Positions 29,108-37,584 of a stretch of 64,000 nt of DNA are shown in pieces; positions within the stretch are counted from its first letter, which is position 1; every line of letters begins with the position of its first letter. This stretch comes from Corynebacterium yonathiae (lineage in GTDB: Bacteria; Actinomycetota; Actinomycetes; Mycobacteriales; Mycobacteriaceae): assembly GCF_027570195.1 (NCBI RefSeq), contig NZ_JAKMUZ010000016.1, positions 1 to 64,000 on the forward strand. Direction: 5' to 3'. The notes beneath the pieces were generated by a model. It had not been told where the DNA came from. It ran no database searches and saw nothing but the letters and a program-made list of their open reading frames with translations. The translations under genes were made by a program, and so were the position numbers.

Positions 29108-30454
29108 CTACTTTTTAAAGCCCACCATCCGCGTGGGCACTGCCGCTTCATCGCGGGAGAGCGCCAGGCCTTCCCAGGGCAGGGTTTTGCGGGCCTGGTT
29201 CAAATATTCGCGGGAGGCATGCAGATCTGGCAGGTCGTCAACGATGTGTCCATCGCGCATAAGAGGAATGGTCATCTCACGGGTTTTGAGCTGGCCGGTA
29301 TCTGGCGTTGGGGCGTCGTATGGGTAGACGATTTCCTCCACAGCCACGCCGGAGGAACGGTAAGTGCGCAGGGCGCGCTTGGCACCAGCCACGGATTGCT
29401 TGGAAGTAGAGCGCTTTGCCACCGGAATGCCATCCACCTCTACGACCTTGTAGACCATGCCGGCGGTAGGGGCACCAGAGCCAGTCACCACGGATGTGCC
29501 GACGCCGTAGACGTCTACCGGATCGCCGCGTAGGCCGGCGATGGCGAACTCGTCGAGGTCGGAAGAGACCACGATTTTGGTGTTGTGGTTGCCCAAATCA
29601 TCCAGTTGCTTGCGCACGCGGCGGGTCACCGCACCGAGGTCACCGGAATCGATGCGAACGCCGCCGAGCTTCGGACCGCCGACCTTGACGGCGGTTTCTA
29701 CGCCCTTAGTGATGTCATAAGTATCAACTAGCAAAGTGGTGTCCACGCCAAGGGTGTCGATCTGGGAGCGGAAGGCGGTCTCTTCGTTCGGAGTGCCGTC
29801 CGGGTTGGTGTGTGCCAAGGTCCACGAGTGAGCCGCGGTGCCGGAAACCGGGATGCCGTAGCGGTAGCCCGCCTCTAAGTTGGAAGTAGCATCGAATCCG
29901 GCCAGGTAGGCCGCGCGGGCGGAGGTCACCGCCGCATACTCGTGAGTGCGGCGTGAGCCCATCTCGATGATGGGCCGGCCGTCGGCGGCCGTGACCATGC
30001 GGGAGGCAGCCGAGGCCACTGCGGAATCGGCATTCATGATGGATAAGATGACGGTCTCCAGAATGAGGCATTCTCCAAAGGTGCCGCGCACCGTCAAGAT
30101 GGGGGAGTTGGGGAAATAGAGTTCACCCTCGCGGTAGCCATCGATCTGGCCCGAAAAACGGTAGTGGCGCAGGTACTCCTTGGTTTTTTCATCCAGGAAG
30201 TCCATCTCCGCCAATTGATTGGCCGAAAAGCGGAAATCTTCCACTGCGCGCAGGACACGCTCGGTGCCGGCCACCACGCCGTAGCGGCGCTCATTGGGTA
30301 GGCGGCGGGCGAATACTTCGCAGGTGACCTGACGGTTTGCCGAGCCGTCCCGCAGCGCGGCTTGGAGCATCGTCAGCTCATATTTATCTGTGAGCAGTGC
30401 AGTAGAGCGATCATTAGGGATAGCTTTGTCATTCACGGGAGTGATATTACCCAC
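29108..30454 (-). CDS. pncB: Nicotinate phosphoribosyltransferase
   Basis: A 448-residue enzyme making nicotinate mononucleotide from nicotinate and PRPP, the entry of the Preiss-Handler route completed by nadE at 14.5 kb. Motifs include LLTDKYELTML at the start, GSRRTHEYAAV, GVRIDSGDLGA and a VYGVGTSVVT phosphate loop. The start is a GTG at 30454 without a clear ribosome binding site, so the transcript may be leaderless. It diverges from clpS. Confidence 0.94.
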   Translation of the reverse strand: MGNITPVNDKAIPNDRSTALLTDKYELTMLQAALRDGSANRQVTCEVFARRLPNERRYGVVAGTERVLRAVEDFRFSANQLAEMDFLDEKTKEYLRHYRFSGQIDGYREGELYFPNSPILTVRGTFGECLILETVILSIMNADSAVASAASRMVTAADGRPIIEMGSRRTHEYAAVTSARAAYLAGFDATSNLEAGYRYGIPVSGTAAHSWTLAHTNPDGTPNEETAFRSQIDTLGVDTTLLVDTYDITKGVETAVKVGGPKLGGVRIDSGDLGAVTRRVRKQLDDLGNHNTKIVVSSDLDEFAIAGLRGDPVDVYGVGTSVVTGSGAPTAGMVYKVVEVDGIPVAKRSTSKQSVAGAKRALRTYRSSGVAVEEIVYPYDAPTPDTGQLKTREMTIPLMRDGHIVDDLPDLHASREYLNQARKTLPWEGLALSRDEAAVPTRMVGFKK

Positions 30455-30585
30455 TGACTAGGTGCTTTTCAGGGGTTTAGATTCTTTCCCACCGGAATGT
30501 CTTAAGCCAGAATGCCCGGGCCCACAATAAATTCCTAAATATGGTTAGGCTAGAAGGCATGAAGGCGCAATTTCCCGTAGTCCGG

Positions 30586-30885
30586 ATGAGCTCTCCCATG
30601 GCTACGCCCGAATTGGATGAAGAACTCGAAGTAGACGTGGCCACGAGCGAAAACCTGCCGTGGATGTGCATCGTGTGGGATGACCCCGTCAACCTAATGA
30701 GCTACGTGTCCTATGTATTTCAAACCGTTTTGGGATACGACAAAAAGCGGGCCAATGAACTCATGATGCAGGTCCATACTGAGGGCAAGGCGGCCGTATC
30801 CAGCGGCGAGCGTGACAAGATTGAAGCGGACGTGAAAAAGCTCCAGATCGCGGGGCTGTGGGCAACGATGCAGCAGGCAGGTTAA
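30586..30885 (+). CDS. clpS: ClpS adaptor of the Clp protease
   Basis: A 99-residue adaptor that delivers N-degron substrates to ClpCP. The core [24 protein letters not shown] matches the ClpS V-x-x-N-D-D-x-x-x-x binding loop, with [10 protein letters not shown] after it. The start is uncertain. ATGs at 30541, 30559 and 30586 are in frame and none has a good ribosome binding site. A TAGGCT hexamer about 8 bases before 30559 could drive a leaderless message. It opens the block clpS-DUF2017-P1 peptidase-rhomboid-murI. Confidence 0.93.
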   Translation: MSSPMATPELDEELEVDVATSENLPWMCIVWDDPVNLMSYVSYVFQTVLGYDKKRANELMMQVHTEGKAAVSSGERDKIEADVKKLQIAGLWATMQQAG

Positions 30886-30889
30886 CTAG

Positions 30890-31426
30890 ATGCAACCGTG
30901 GAAGAAAAAGAAGTCCCTCATGCGTGCGCCGAAGATTACGGCAGTATTCGAGCCGATGGAGCGCGAAGTATTGGGAGATCTCACCGCTACCGTCTCCGAG
31001 GCGATCATTAAGCGTGCCCAGTCCGCGCCGAAGGACGAGCTGGCGGAGATGCTGGACATGCCGACCGGCCACACCGAGGCCCCAGAGGACCCCTCGCTGG
31101 CTCGCCTCTTCCCGGATTTCGAAATGCCCGGCGATGAGGAGTACGAAGGCGATGCCTCATTGCTGCGCTCGCTGCACGAAAATGACATTGCCCGTGCCAA
31201 GTTGGAAAACCTTCAGGTGATCGGCACTGCCCTCGGCCCTACCGGCGGGGTAGAGGTTGCCATTAGTGAGCAGGAGGCTCATGCCTTCGTTGCCGGCCTA
31301 AACGATCTGCGCCTCTACGTTGCGGCGGGCGATGTTTCTGATGACAACCTGATGTTTGACCGCGATAGCCTCGTGGAGTGGCTGGCCTTTTGCCAGGATT
31401 CGCTACTTCAGGTGCTGATGGATTAA
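30890..31426 (+). CDS. DUF2017 family protein
   Basis: A 178-residue acidic, all-helical protein of the DUF2017 family, found next to clpS across actinobacteria (the M. tuberculosis Rv1332 type). It has a basic start (MQPWKKKK) and a conserved late segment LRLYVAAGD. Function is unknown; the constant pairing with clpS suggests a link to proteolysis. Its TAA shares one base with the next ATG. Confidence 0.85.
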   Translation: MQPWKKKKSLMRAPKITAVFEPMEREVLGDLTATVSEAIIKRAQSAPKDELAEMLDMPTGHTEAPEDPSLARLFPDFEMPGDEEYEGDASLLRSLHENDIARAKLENLQVIGTALGPTGGVEVAISEQEAHAFVAGLNDLRLYVAAGDVSDDNLMFDRDSLVEWLAFCQDSLLQVLMD

Positions 31427-32352
31427 TGCTGGGCGGTATTAGCATCGGGCATTTTAGCGGCACCGATACCGGCGTCACGGTGCTCTATTGCGGGCCGGAC
31501 GGAGCGCTCGGCAGCGTCGACGTGCGCGGCGGCGGCCCAGGCACCCGCGAAACGGACCTCTTGCAGCCGCATAATACGGTCGAGCGGGTCCACGCAGTGG
31601 TGTTGGCGGGCGGATCTGCCTTTGGCTTAGCGGCTGCCGACGGCGTGATGAATGAGCTGGCAGAGCAGGGGATTGGCTTCCCCGTCTTTGGCGAGGGGAA
31701 ACCCGGCCCGCGTGTGCCCATCGTCCCCGGGGCCGTCATCTTCGACCTTTTGGTTGGACCTGCCCGCCCCGGGCCAGAAGAAGGCGCAGCCGCGCTTCGG
31801 GCTGCGCTGGCGGGCAATGATGAATCTATGGGCTCGGTGGGTGCCGGAGTGGGAGCTACCGCCGGCAAGTTGCGGGGTGGTTTCGGCCTAGCCACGCGCC
31901 GGGTACAAAACTATAAGGTGAGCGCCGCAATGGTCGCCAACCCTGTGGGTGAGGTCATCGATCCGCAGTCCGGCCGGCTCTACGGCGCGCCGGTGCGCAC
32001 CCCGGTCAATGCCGCCGCCTACCGCGCCTTGCCACACCCTGCAGAGGCCAAGCTCAATACCACCATCGGCGCCGTGCTAACCGACGCCCCCGTCACCACC
32101 GCCCAAGCCCAGCGGGTGGCCATGACCGCGCACGATGGCATCGCCCGCGCGGTGCGTCCTGCTCACTCGCCGCTGGACGGGGACACCATTTTTGCCTTGT
32201 CCACCGCGCAGCGCCCGGCTGACCTCAGTACGCAGTTGATGGCCCAACTTTGCACCGCGGCCGCCGATGCCGTGGAAGAAGCCATTGCCAACGCGGTTGC
32301 CGCCGCCGAGCCGGGCCTGGGCTTGAGCGCGTACCGCGATCTGCTTGACTAA
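31426..32352 (+). CDS. P1 family (DmpA-type) self-processing aminopeptidase
   Basis: A 308-residue member of the DmpA/P1 N-terminal-nucleophile peptidases. Recognisable are HNTVERVHAVVLAGGSAFGLAAADGVM, the VGAGVGATAGKLRGGFG stretch, and NTTIGAVLTDAPV with the Thr/Ser-region typical of the autocleavage site. The ATG overlaps the DUF2017 stop (TAATG). The homologous actinobacterial gene occupies the same place. The natural substrate is unknown. Confidence 0.85.
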   Translation: MLGGISIGHFSGTDTGVTVLYCGPDGALGSVDVRGGGPGTRETDLLQPHNTVERVHAVVLAGGSAFGLAAADGVMNELAEQGIGFPVFGEGKPGPRVPIVPGAVIFDLLVGPARPGPEEGAAALRAALAGNDESMGSVGAGVGATAGKLRGGFGLATRRVQNYKVSAAMVANPVGEVIDPQSGRLYGAPVRTPVNAAAYRALPHPAEAKLNTTIGAVLTDAPVTTAQAQRVAMTAHDGIARAVRPAHSPLDGDTIFALSTAQRPADLSTQLMAQLCTAAADAVEEAIANAVAAAEPGLGLSAYRDLLD

Positions 32353-32353
32353 G

Positions 32354-33019
32354 ATGAGTCGCATTATGACTTCAGGTGGAATATCTAACTACCGGCCCGC
32401 GCCCGCCGGCCAGGTCAACCGCGGCGATTCTAAGAATTACACCCGCAGCGGCCGCATCACCACCGGCTTTTCTATAGCCTTTGGTTTCCTTGCAGTGGAG
32501 TGGGCGGTCCACTTTATTAACGCCTTCATTTTTGGCGGCCAGCTATCTGATTACGGCATCCGTCCGCTGGATTTCAACGGCATCTGGGGAATTTTTACCG
32601 CCCCACTGCTGCACGCAAATTTTGAGCACCTCATGTCCAACTCGGTGCCCGGTGCCATTTTCTGCTTCCTCATTGGCCTGTCCGGCCGCAAGGCTTGGTG
32701 GGAAGTTACCCTGATTACCACGCTGGTCGCAGGCCTTGGCACCTGGTTCATCGGTGGCCCCGGTACCTCCCATATCGGGGCTTCCAGCTTGGTCTATGGC
32801 TGGCTAGCGTATCTAATTGTGCGCGGTGTTTTTAATCGCTCGCTCATTCAGACCATCTTGGGCATCATGCTTGGCTTCGCTTACTCCGGCCTAGTGTGGG
32901 GCGTGTTGCCCGTATATGAGGGCGTGAGCTGGCAGGGGCACCTCTTTGGCGCCATTGGCGGCATATTGGCCGGCATGACCATCACTTCGGATGATCCGGT
33001 AAAGGCAGTGAAGCGTTAA
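32354..33019 (+). CDS. Rhomboid family intramembrane serine protease
   Basis: A 221-residue membrane protein with six helices. It contains the [10 protein letters not shown] loop of rhomboids, the catalytic serine in [14 protein letters not shown] (GxSx motif) and the catalytic histidine in [12 protein letters not shown]. The start at 32354 lies two bases after the peptidase stop; a later ATG at 32366 is also possible. Its stop overlaps the murI ATG. Confidence 0.9.
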   Translation: MSRIMTSGGISNYRPAPAGQVNRGDSKNYTRSGRITTGFSIAFGFLAVEWAVHFINAFIFGGQLSDYGIRPLDFNGIWGIFTAPLLHANFEHLMSNSVPGAIFCFLIGLSGRKAWWEVTLITTLVAGLGTWFIGGPGTSHIGASSLVYGWLAYLIVRGVFNRSLIQTILGIMLGFAYSGLVWGVLPVYEGVSWQGHLFGAIGGILAGMTITSDDPVKAVKR

Positions 33020-33798
33020 TGCCTTCTGCAACCTCTCCCATCGGCATCTTTGATTCCGGAGTGGGCGGGCTCACCGTGGCGCGCGCGGTTATGGAACAGC
33101 TGCCGCACGAATCCGTCATCTATACCGGCGATACCGCTCATAGCCCCTACGGCCCGCGGCCTATCTCTGAAGTCCGTGCCTTTTCTCAGGATGTGGCCGA
33201 CAGGCTCGTGGAGCGCGGCTGCAAGATGCTAGTTATCGCGTGCAATACCGCCACCGCTGCTTTCTTGCACGATGCGCGCGAGCGCTACGATATCCCCATC
33301 GTGGAAGTCATTCGCCCCGCGGTACGGCGTGCCATGTCTACCACGCGCAATGGAAAAATCGGCGTCATCGGTACCGAAGGCACCATTAAGTCCGGCGCTT
33401 ACCAAGATCTTTTCGCGCTTAACCCCAAGGTGCAGGCCTTTGCTACCGCTTGCCCGGACTTTGTTCCTTTTGTCGAGCGCGGCATTACCGCCGGCCGCCA
33501 AATCCTCGGCGTCGCTGAGGGCTATCTGGCCCCGCTGCAGGCCCAGGGAGTAGACACGCTGGTTTTGGGCTGTACACACTATCCGCTGTTGACCGGCATT
33601 ATCCAACTAGCTATGGGAGATAACGTCGCGTTGGTGACCTCCTCAGAGGAGACCACCAAGGACGTCATGCGGATTCTCACGGAAACGGATATGTTGGCCC
33701 CTGCAGATACTCAGCCGGTTCACACCTTTGAATCGACCGGCGATCCGGAAGCCTTTGCCCGCCTTGCCGCGCGCTTTCTCGGCCCACAGATTGCTTGA
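33019..33798 (+). CDS. murI: Glutamate racemase
   Basis: A 259-residue enzyme making D-glutamate for peptidoglycan. It has [17 protein letters not shown] at the N-terminus and both catalytic cysteines, in [10 protein letters not shown] (near residue 75) and LGCTHYPLL (near 185). The ATG is coupled to the rhomboid stop by a TAATG overlap. Confidence 0.96.
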   Translation: MPSATSPIGIFDSGVGGLTVARAVMEQLPHESVIYTGDTAHSPYGPRPISEVRAFSQDVADRLVERGCKMLVIACNTATAAFLHDARERYDIPIVEVIRPAVRRAMSTTRNGKIGVIGTEGTIKSGAYQDLFALNPKVQAFATACPDFVPFVERGITAGRQILGVAEGYLAPLQAQGVDTLVLGCTHYPLLTGIIQLAMGDNVALVTSSEETTKDVMRILTETDMLAPADTQPVHTFESTGDPEAFARLAARFLGPQIA

Positions 33799-33870
33799 GT
33801 TAGCGCAATTTCTCCCCCGTTTTGCACGTTGAGTACGCATGCGGGGCGATTTCATGGAACTATTGAGCCC

Positions 33871-34632
33871 ATGAAGCTGACCATCTTAGGCTGCTCCGGT
33901 AGCGTCCCCACCGCCCAAAATCCCGCCTCCGGATACTTGCTGTCCTTTGATAATGCGCCGTCCATCGTGCTCGATATGGGCCCTGGTACCTTGGCGCAGC
34001 TGGAACAGCAGCAGGATCCTTGCGATGCCCACGTGGCTTTTAGCCACCTGCACGCCGATCACTGCCTGGATTTTCCCTCCCTAATGGTGTGGCGCCGCTT
34101 CCATCCCACTGCACCTGCGGCGTCGCGCAATATGTGCTTCGGGCCGAAGGCTACGCCTACCCATTTGGGCCGCCTGTCTTCCGATGAAGTCGATGGCATC
34201 GATGATATGTCCGATACCTTCGCCTTTAGCGCGTGGGAGCCGGGCGAGCGTCAGCTTGTCGACGATGTCTATATCACTCCGTTCCCGGTCAACCACCCGG
34301 TCGAGGCCTACGCTTTGCGCGTGGAGCATACCAAGACGGGCCAGACCATCACTTACTCCGGAGATTCTTCTTATACGCCCGCGCTTATCGACGCCGCACG
34401 GGGCGCCGACATTTTCCTCTGCGAGGCAGCCTGGGGCGAGACTTCGCAGGATAAAGCACCGGATATGCATATGTCGGGCGCGGAAGCAGGTAGGGCAGCG
34501 CGCGAAGCGGGTGTGGGCAAGCTCGTGCTCATCCACATTCAGCCATGGGGTGATGCCCAAGCTACTTTGGAGGCTGCCCGCTCTGAATTCGATGGCGAGA
34601 TTGTCCTCGGCGCCGCGGGCATGGAGTTCTAA
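33871..34632 (+). CDS. Metallo-beta-lactamase-fold phosphodiesterase (Rv1339-like, probable cAMP PDE)
   Basis: A 253-residue protein with the fold start LTILGCSGSVPTAQNPASGYLL and metal ligands SHLHADHCLD, plus TYSGDSSY, EAAWGE and HIQPW. It closely matches the M. tuberculosis Rv1339 type in wording and in its place between murI and rph. Rv1339 is reported as an atypical class II cyclic-AMP phosphodiesterase. By analogy this protein may set the cAMP level sensed by GlxR. The ATG at 33871 gives the family N-terminus. Confidence 0.85.
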   Translation: MKLTILGCSGSVPTAQNPASGYLLSFDNAPSIVLDMGPGTLAQLEQQQDPCDAHVAFSHLHADHCLDFPSLMVWRRFHPTAPAASRNMCFGPKATPTHLGRLSSDEVDGIDDMSDTFAFSAWEPGERQLVDDVYITPFPVNHPVEAYALRVEHTKTGQTITYSGDSSYTPALIDAARGADIFLCEAAWGETSQDKAPDMHMSGAEAGRAAREAGVGKLVLIHIQPWGDAQATLEAARSEFDGEIVLGAAGMEF

Positions 34633-34647
34633 GATACGCTGGACGGC

Positions 34648-35376
34648 ATGACTGAATTTACTCGTGCCGATGGGCGTGCGCTGGACCAGATGCGCAGCGT
34701 CCGCATTACCCGCAATTTCACCACCAACCCGGCCGGCTCTGTGCTGGTGGAGTTCGGCAATACCCGCGTTATGTGTACCGCATCCGTGGAATATGGTGTG
34801 CCGCGCTTCAAGCGAGATTCCGGTGAAGGCTGGCTTACCGCCGAGTATGCCATGCTGCCTTCTGCCACCCACGACCGCATGCCGCGCGAATCCATGAAGG
34901 GCAAGGTCAAGGGCCGCACTCATGAGATTTCCCGCCTCGTCGGCCGCTCCCTACGCGCCGCGGTGGACCTGGAGGAGCTAGGGGAGAACACCATCCAGCT
35001 TGATTGCGATGTACTCCAAGCTGATGGCGGTACCCGCACCGCCTCTATCACCGGCGCCTACGTAGCGCTTGCTGACGCTATCGCGCACCTCAAGGCCGAG
35101 GGCGTCGTCCCCGGTGAGCCGCTGCTCGATCCCATCGCTGCGGTCTCGGTAGGCATTATTGATGGCGAAATTTGCCTCGACCTGCCTTATGAGGAAGATT
35201 CTCGCGCCGAGGTTGACCTGAATGTGGTGATGCAGGAATCAGGCGACTTCGTGGAAATCCAGGGCACTGGCGAGCACGGCCTCTTTGGCCGCGAGGAACT
35301 CAATGAGATGCTTGACGTAGCCCAGAAGGGCTGCCGCGAGCTCATCGCTGCACAGAAGGCGGCGCTGGGGTGGTAA
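34648..35376 (+). CDS. rph: Ribonuclease PH
   Basis: A 242-residue phosphorolytic 3'-5' exoribonuclease that trims tRNA 3' ends. Motifs are [25 protein letters not shown], the [15 protein letters not shown] phosphate-site region, [15 protein letters not shown] and [21 protein letters not shown]. Its last codons overlap the rdgB start by seven bases. Confidence 0.96.
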   Translation: MTEFTRADGRALDQMRSVRITRNFTTNPAGSVLVEFGNTRVMCTASVEYGVPRFKRDSGEGWLTAEYAMLPSATHDRMPRESMKGKVKGRTHEISRLVGRSLRAAVDLEELGENTIQLDCDVLQADGGTRTASITGAYVALADAIAHLKAEGVVPGEPLLDPIAAVSVGIIDGEICLDLPYEEDSRAEVDLNVVMQESGDFVEIQGTGEHGLFGREELNEMLDVAQKGCRELIAAQKAALGW

Positions 35377-35978
35377 TTCTCGTCGCGTCCAATAATCCGA
35401 AGAAGCTCGCGGAGCTGGAGCGCATTCTAGCCGATGCCGGCATCGAGGGCGTCGAGCTGCGGCCATTATCTGCCGTGGAACCTTATCCCGAACCGGTAGA
35501 AGATGGTCGAACCTTTGCCGATAACGCGCTCATCAAGGCCCGCGCCGGCGCGGCAGCTACCGGCTTTGCCACCGTCGCGGATGATTCTGGCCTCGCTATC
35601 GAAGAACTCAACGGCATGCCCGGCGTTCTGTCTGCCCGTTGGTCCGGCCAACACGGAAATGACCAAGCCAATAATGACCTGGTCCTCGCACAGATGGCGG
35701 ATGTCCCTGATGAGCGCCGCGCCGCAGCCTTTGTCTCCGTCTGCGCGCTCGTCACGCCCGAAGGCACAGAGCACGTGGCCGAGGGCCGCTGGGAAGGCCG
35801 CTTCTTGCGCGAGCCGCGCGGGGAAAACGGCTTCGGTTATGACCCGCTCTTCCAGCCGGAGGGCGAATCCCGGTCGGCTGCGGAGATGTCCCCACAAGAA
35901 AAGAACGCGGTCTCGCATCGCGGCCGCGCTCTTAGTCAACTAGTCCCCGCCATCGCGGAGTTGGTTCGCAACTCTTAG
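35370..35978 (+). CDS. rdgB: XTP/dITP diphosphatase (RdgB/HAM1)
   Basis: A 202-residue house-cleaning pyrophosphatase that removes ITP and XTP. It has the start [15 protein letters not shown], the [14 protein letters not shown] active-site stretch, [12 protein letters not shown], and [10 protein letters not shown] with SHRGRAL near the end. It begins with a GTG overlapping the rph stop. Its TAG overlaps the stop of the convergent DUF3817 gene by four bases. Confidence 0.95.
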   Translation: MVILVASNNPKKLAELERILADAGIEGVELRPLSAVEPYPEPVEDGRTFADNALIKARAGAAATGFATVADDSGLAIEELNGMPGVLSARWSGQHGNDQANNDLVLAQMADVPDERRAAAFVSVCALVTPEGTEHVAEGRWEGRFLREPRGENGFGYDPLFQPEGESRSAAEMSPQEKNAVSHRGRALSQLVPAIAELVRNS

Positions 35979-36319
35979 AGTTGGAATTCTTCCGTGATTT
36001 CCTTGCGGCGCTTGTGCTCCATCCAGAAGGACAAGAAGGGCACCACGCCGGCAAGGGCGGTGGTAAAGAGCTTGCCCACCGGCCACAGCGCGCGCGGGCC
36101 GAGGATGAGGATGGACAGCAAGTAGGTCATGTACGCGATGCCGTGCACGATCGCGATATAGGTGGCCCACTCCGGGATTTCCATGCCGATGAGGTATTGG
36201 CAGACCATGCGGATGACCAGGATGATTAGGAAGATACCGGTCACGGTGGCCGCGATCGAGAAAAATTTCAAGGGTCCGCGGATGCGGGCCTGTCGGGCGG
36301 GGTGAACTTTATTGGTCAT
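35975..36319 (-). CDS. DUF3817 membrane protein
   Basis: A 114-residue protein with about three membrane helices and the DUF3817 pattern VHGIAYMTYLLS. The position beside rdgB is the same in mycobacteria. It starts two bases after the stop of the upstream membrane gene on the same strand, so the two are coupled. Function is unknown. Confidence 0.85.
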   Translation of the reverse strand: MTNKVHPARQARIRGPLKFFSIAATVTGIFLIILVIRMVCQYLIGMEIPEWATYIAIVHGIAYMTYLLSILILGPRALWPVGKLFTTALAGVVPFLSFWMEHKRRKEITEEFQL

Positions 36320-36321
36320 AA

Positions 36322-36744
36322 TCAGCTTTCTTCATTCTCGCCGCGCCGGCGGCGCGGGGTATTCATGGCGTTGAACGTTTCCACATCCATCTGGGGCCGC
36401 TGAGGCAGGAAATCCTCATCAATTTTGGTTTCCGCCTGCGGCTGTGCGGGAGCGTCGGCCGAGGAGTCGGTGTCCGTGTCATCCATGTCGCGAGCCTCTT
36501 CCTCGGCGGCGAGCCGCTCATTTTCATAGCGCAGCGTGGTGCGATAGGCATAAACCACGAACACGGCAAACAGCGGCCACTGGAAGGCATAGCCCAGGTT
36601 TTGGAAGGTGCCCGAGCCGGAGCGGAAGCGCGTCCACTGCCAATAGGCCAGGAATAGGAAGAGCACGACGAAAAACGCGATGAGGAGGATGTGCCACCAT
36701 CGCACCTGCACGCGCCCATTTTTCTTTTCCTGTTGAGTGCTCAC
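36322..36744 (-). CDS. Small membrane protein with acidic C-terminal tail
   Basis: A 140-residue protein: basic N-terminus, two hydrophobic helices (about residues 15-40 and 50-70), then a hydrophilic, Asp/Glu/Gln-rich tail with DDTDTDSSADAPAQPQ and a basic end. I do not recognise a family. The GTG at 36744 has a GGGTGG site seven bases upstream; a GTG at 36762 is the alternative. It is coupled to the DUF3817 gene. Confidence 0.7.
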   Translation of the reverse strand: MSTQQEKKNGRVQVRWWHILLIAFFVVLFLFLAYWQWTRFRSGSGTFQNLGYAFQWPLFAVFVVYAYRTTLRYENERLAAEEEARDMDDTDTDSSADAPAQPQAETKIDEDFLPQRPQMDVETFNAMNTPRRRRGENEES

Positions 36745-36834
36745 GCGTTCCACCCTACCCACCAGCGGCCAGAAAACAGAACACCCCTGGTTTCTTGTTT
36801 ATTCGCGCGCCGTGTACACTATGTCAAGTCCCCC

Positions 36835-36916
36835 GCGCCCGTGGCGGAATTGGCAGACGCGCTAGATTTAGGTTCTAGTGTCTTAGGACGTGTGAGTTCA
36901 AGTCTCACCGGGCGCA
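36835..36916 (+). tRNA. tRNA-Leu (TAG anticodon)
   Basis: An 82-nt class II tRNA: acceptor GCGCCCG/CGGGCGC, anticodon stem CTAGA/TCTAG with loop TTTAGGT (anticodon TAG, reads CTA/CTG), a long variable arm (about TGTCTTAGGACGT), T arm GTGAG-TTCAAGT-CTCAC and discriminator A. CCA is not encoded. Confidence 0.95.
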
Positions 36917-36921
36917 CAATC

Positions 36922-36954
36922 GGCGCCGTCGGCCCCCAAGGCCGGCGGCGCTTT
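36922..36954 (+). terminator. Hairpin after tRNA-Leu
   Basis: A very G/C-rich imperfect stem (36922-36934 with 36940-36952) with loop CCCAA and a short TTT run follows the tRNA by five bases. It is probably the tRNA terminator. Confidence 0.6.
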
Positions 36955-36994
36955 CGCATATCGCCGTCCGCATATTCACCTTAAGAAGGGCATC

Positions 36995-37584
36995 ATGAAA
37001 AAGCTGTTTTCCACCCTAATTGCTGTCATCCTCATTGCCTCCGTCGCCGTAGCCGGAGTGGTGGTCTGGCAGGTAAGGGAGCCGGTGGACGTGGAGACCG
37101 AATCGAGCAATACCAAGGTCATCAAGGCCGTGGAGCGCGAGGAACAAGTGGTGCTGGTTTCGCTGGGCATCGAAGGATTGTCGGAGGAGTCCGCCACCAG
37201 CAAGGTTTGGAATTGGCAGGTTCCGGGCAGCGAGCGCACCCAATACATCAAGTACTCCTACCGCGCAAAGCTCGGGATCGAGGGCCCCAGGTGCGAGTAG
37301 AAGAGGAATCCCCGCATCATTTCCGCGTGCAGATCCCAGAGTTCATTTTCATCGGTCATTCGGATGAGGACTTCGAAACCGCGGTGGAGGATAATGGCGC
37401 GCTGAGTTGGATTACCCCGGATATCGATAAGGCGGAAACCATCACCAAGATCCTCAATGAGGACAAAAAGAAAGAGGACATCGCGGATAATCGCGATATC
37501 CTCCAGTCCCAGGCCAAGCAGTTCTACACCGGCATTATCTCCGGCGTAGACCCTGAGGCAGTAGTGGAATTTTCCTTCCGCTAA
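36995..37584 (+). pseudogene. DUF4230 protein, interrupted by a -1 frameshift
   Basis: Two frames encode one DUF4230-type envelope protein. The first (36995-37300) gives an N-terminal membrane anchor (residues 5-27) and a domain with VVLVSLGIEGLSEE. The frame breaks after AKLGIEG at a run of four C (37285-37288), and the continuation, from QVRVEEESPHHFRVQIP to the end at 37584, is in another frame. One extra C restores a single protein of about 196 residues. The gene follows tRNA-Leu and ends against the convergent permease gene. It is either a real mutation or a homopolymer error. Confidence 0.78.
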
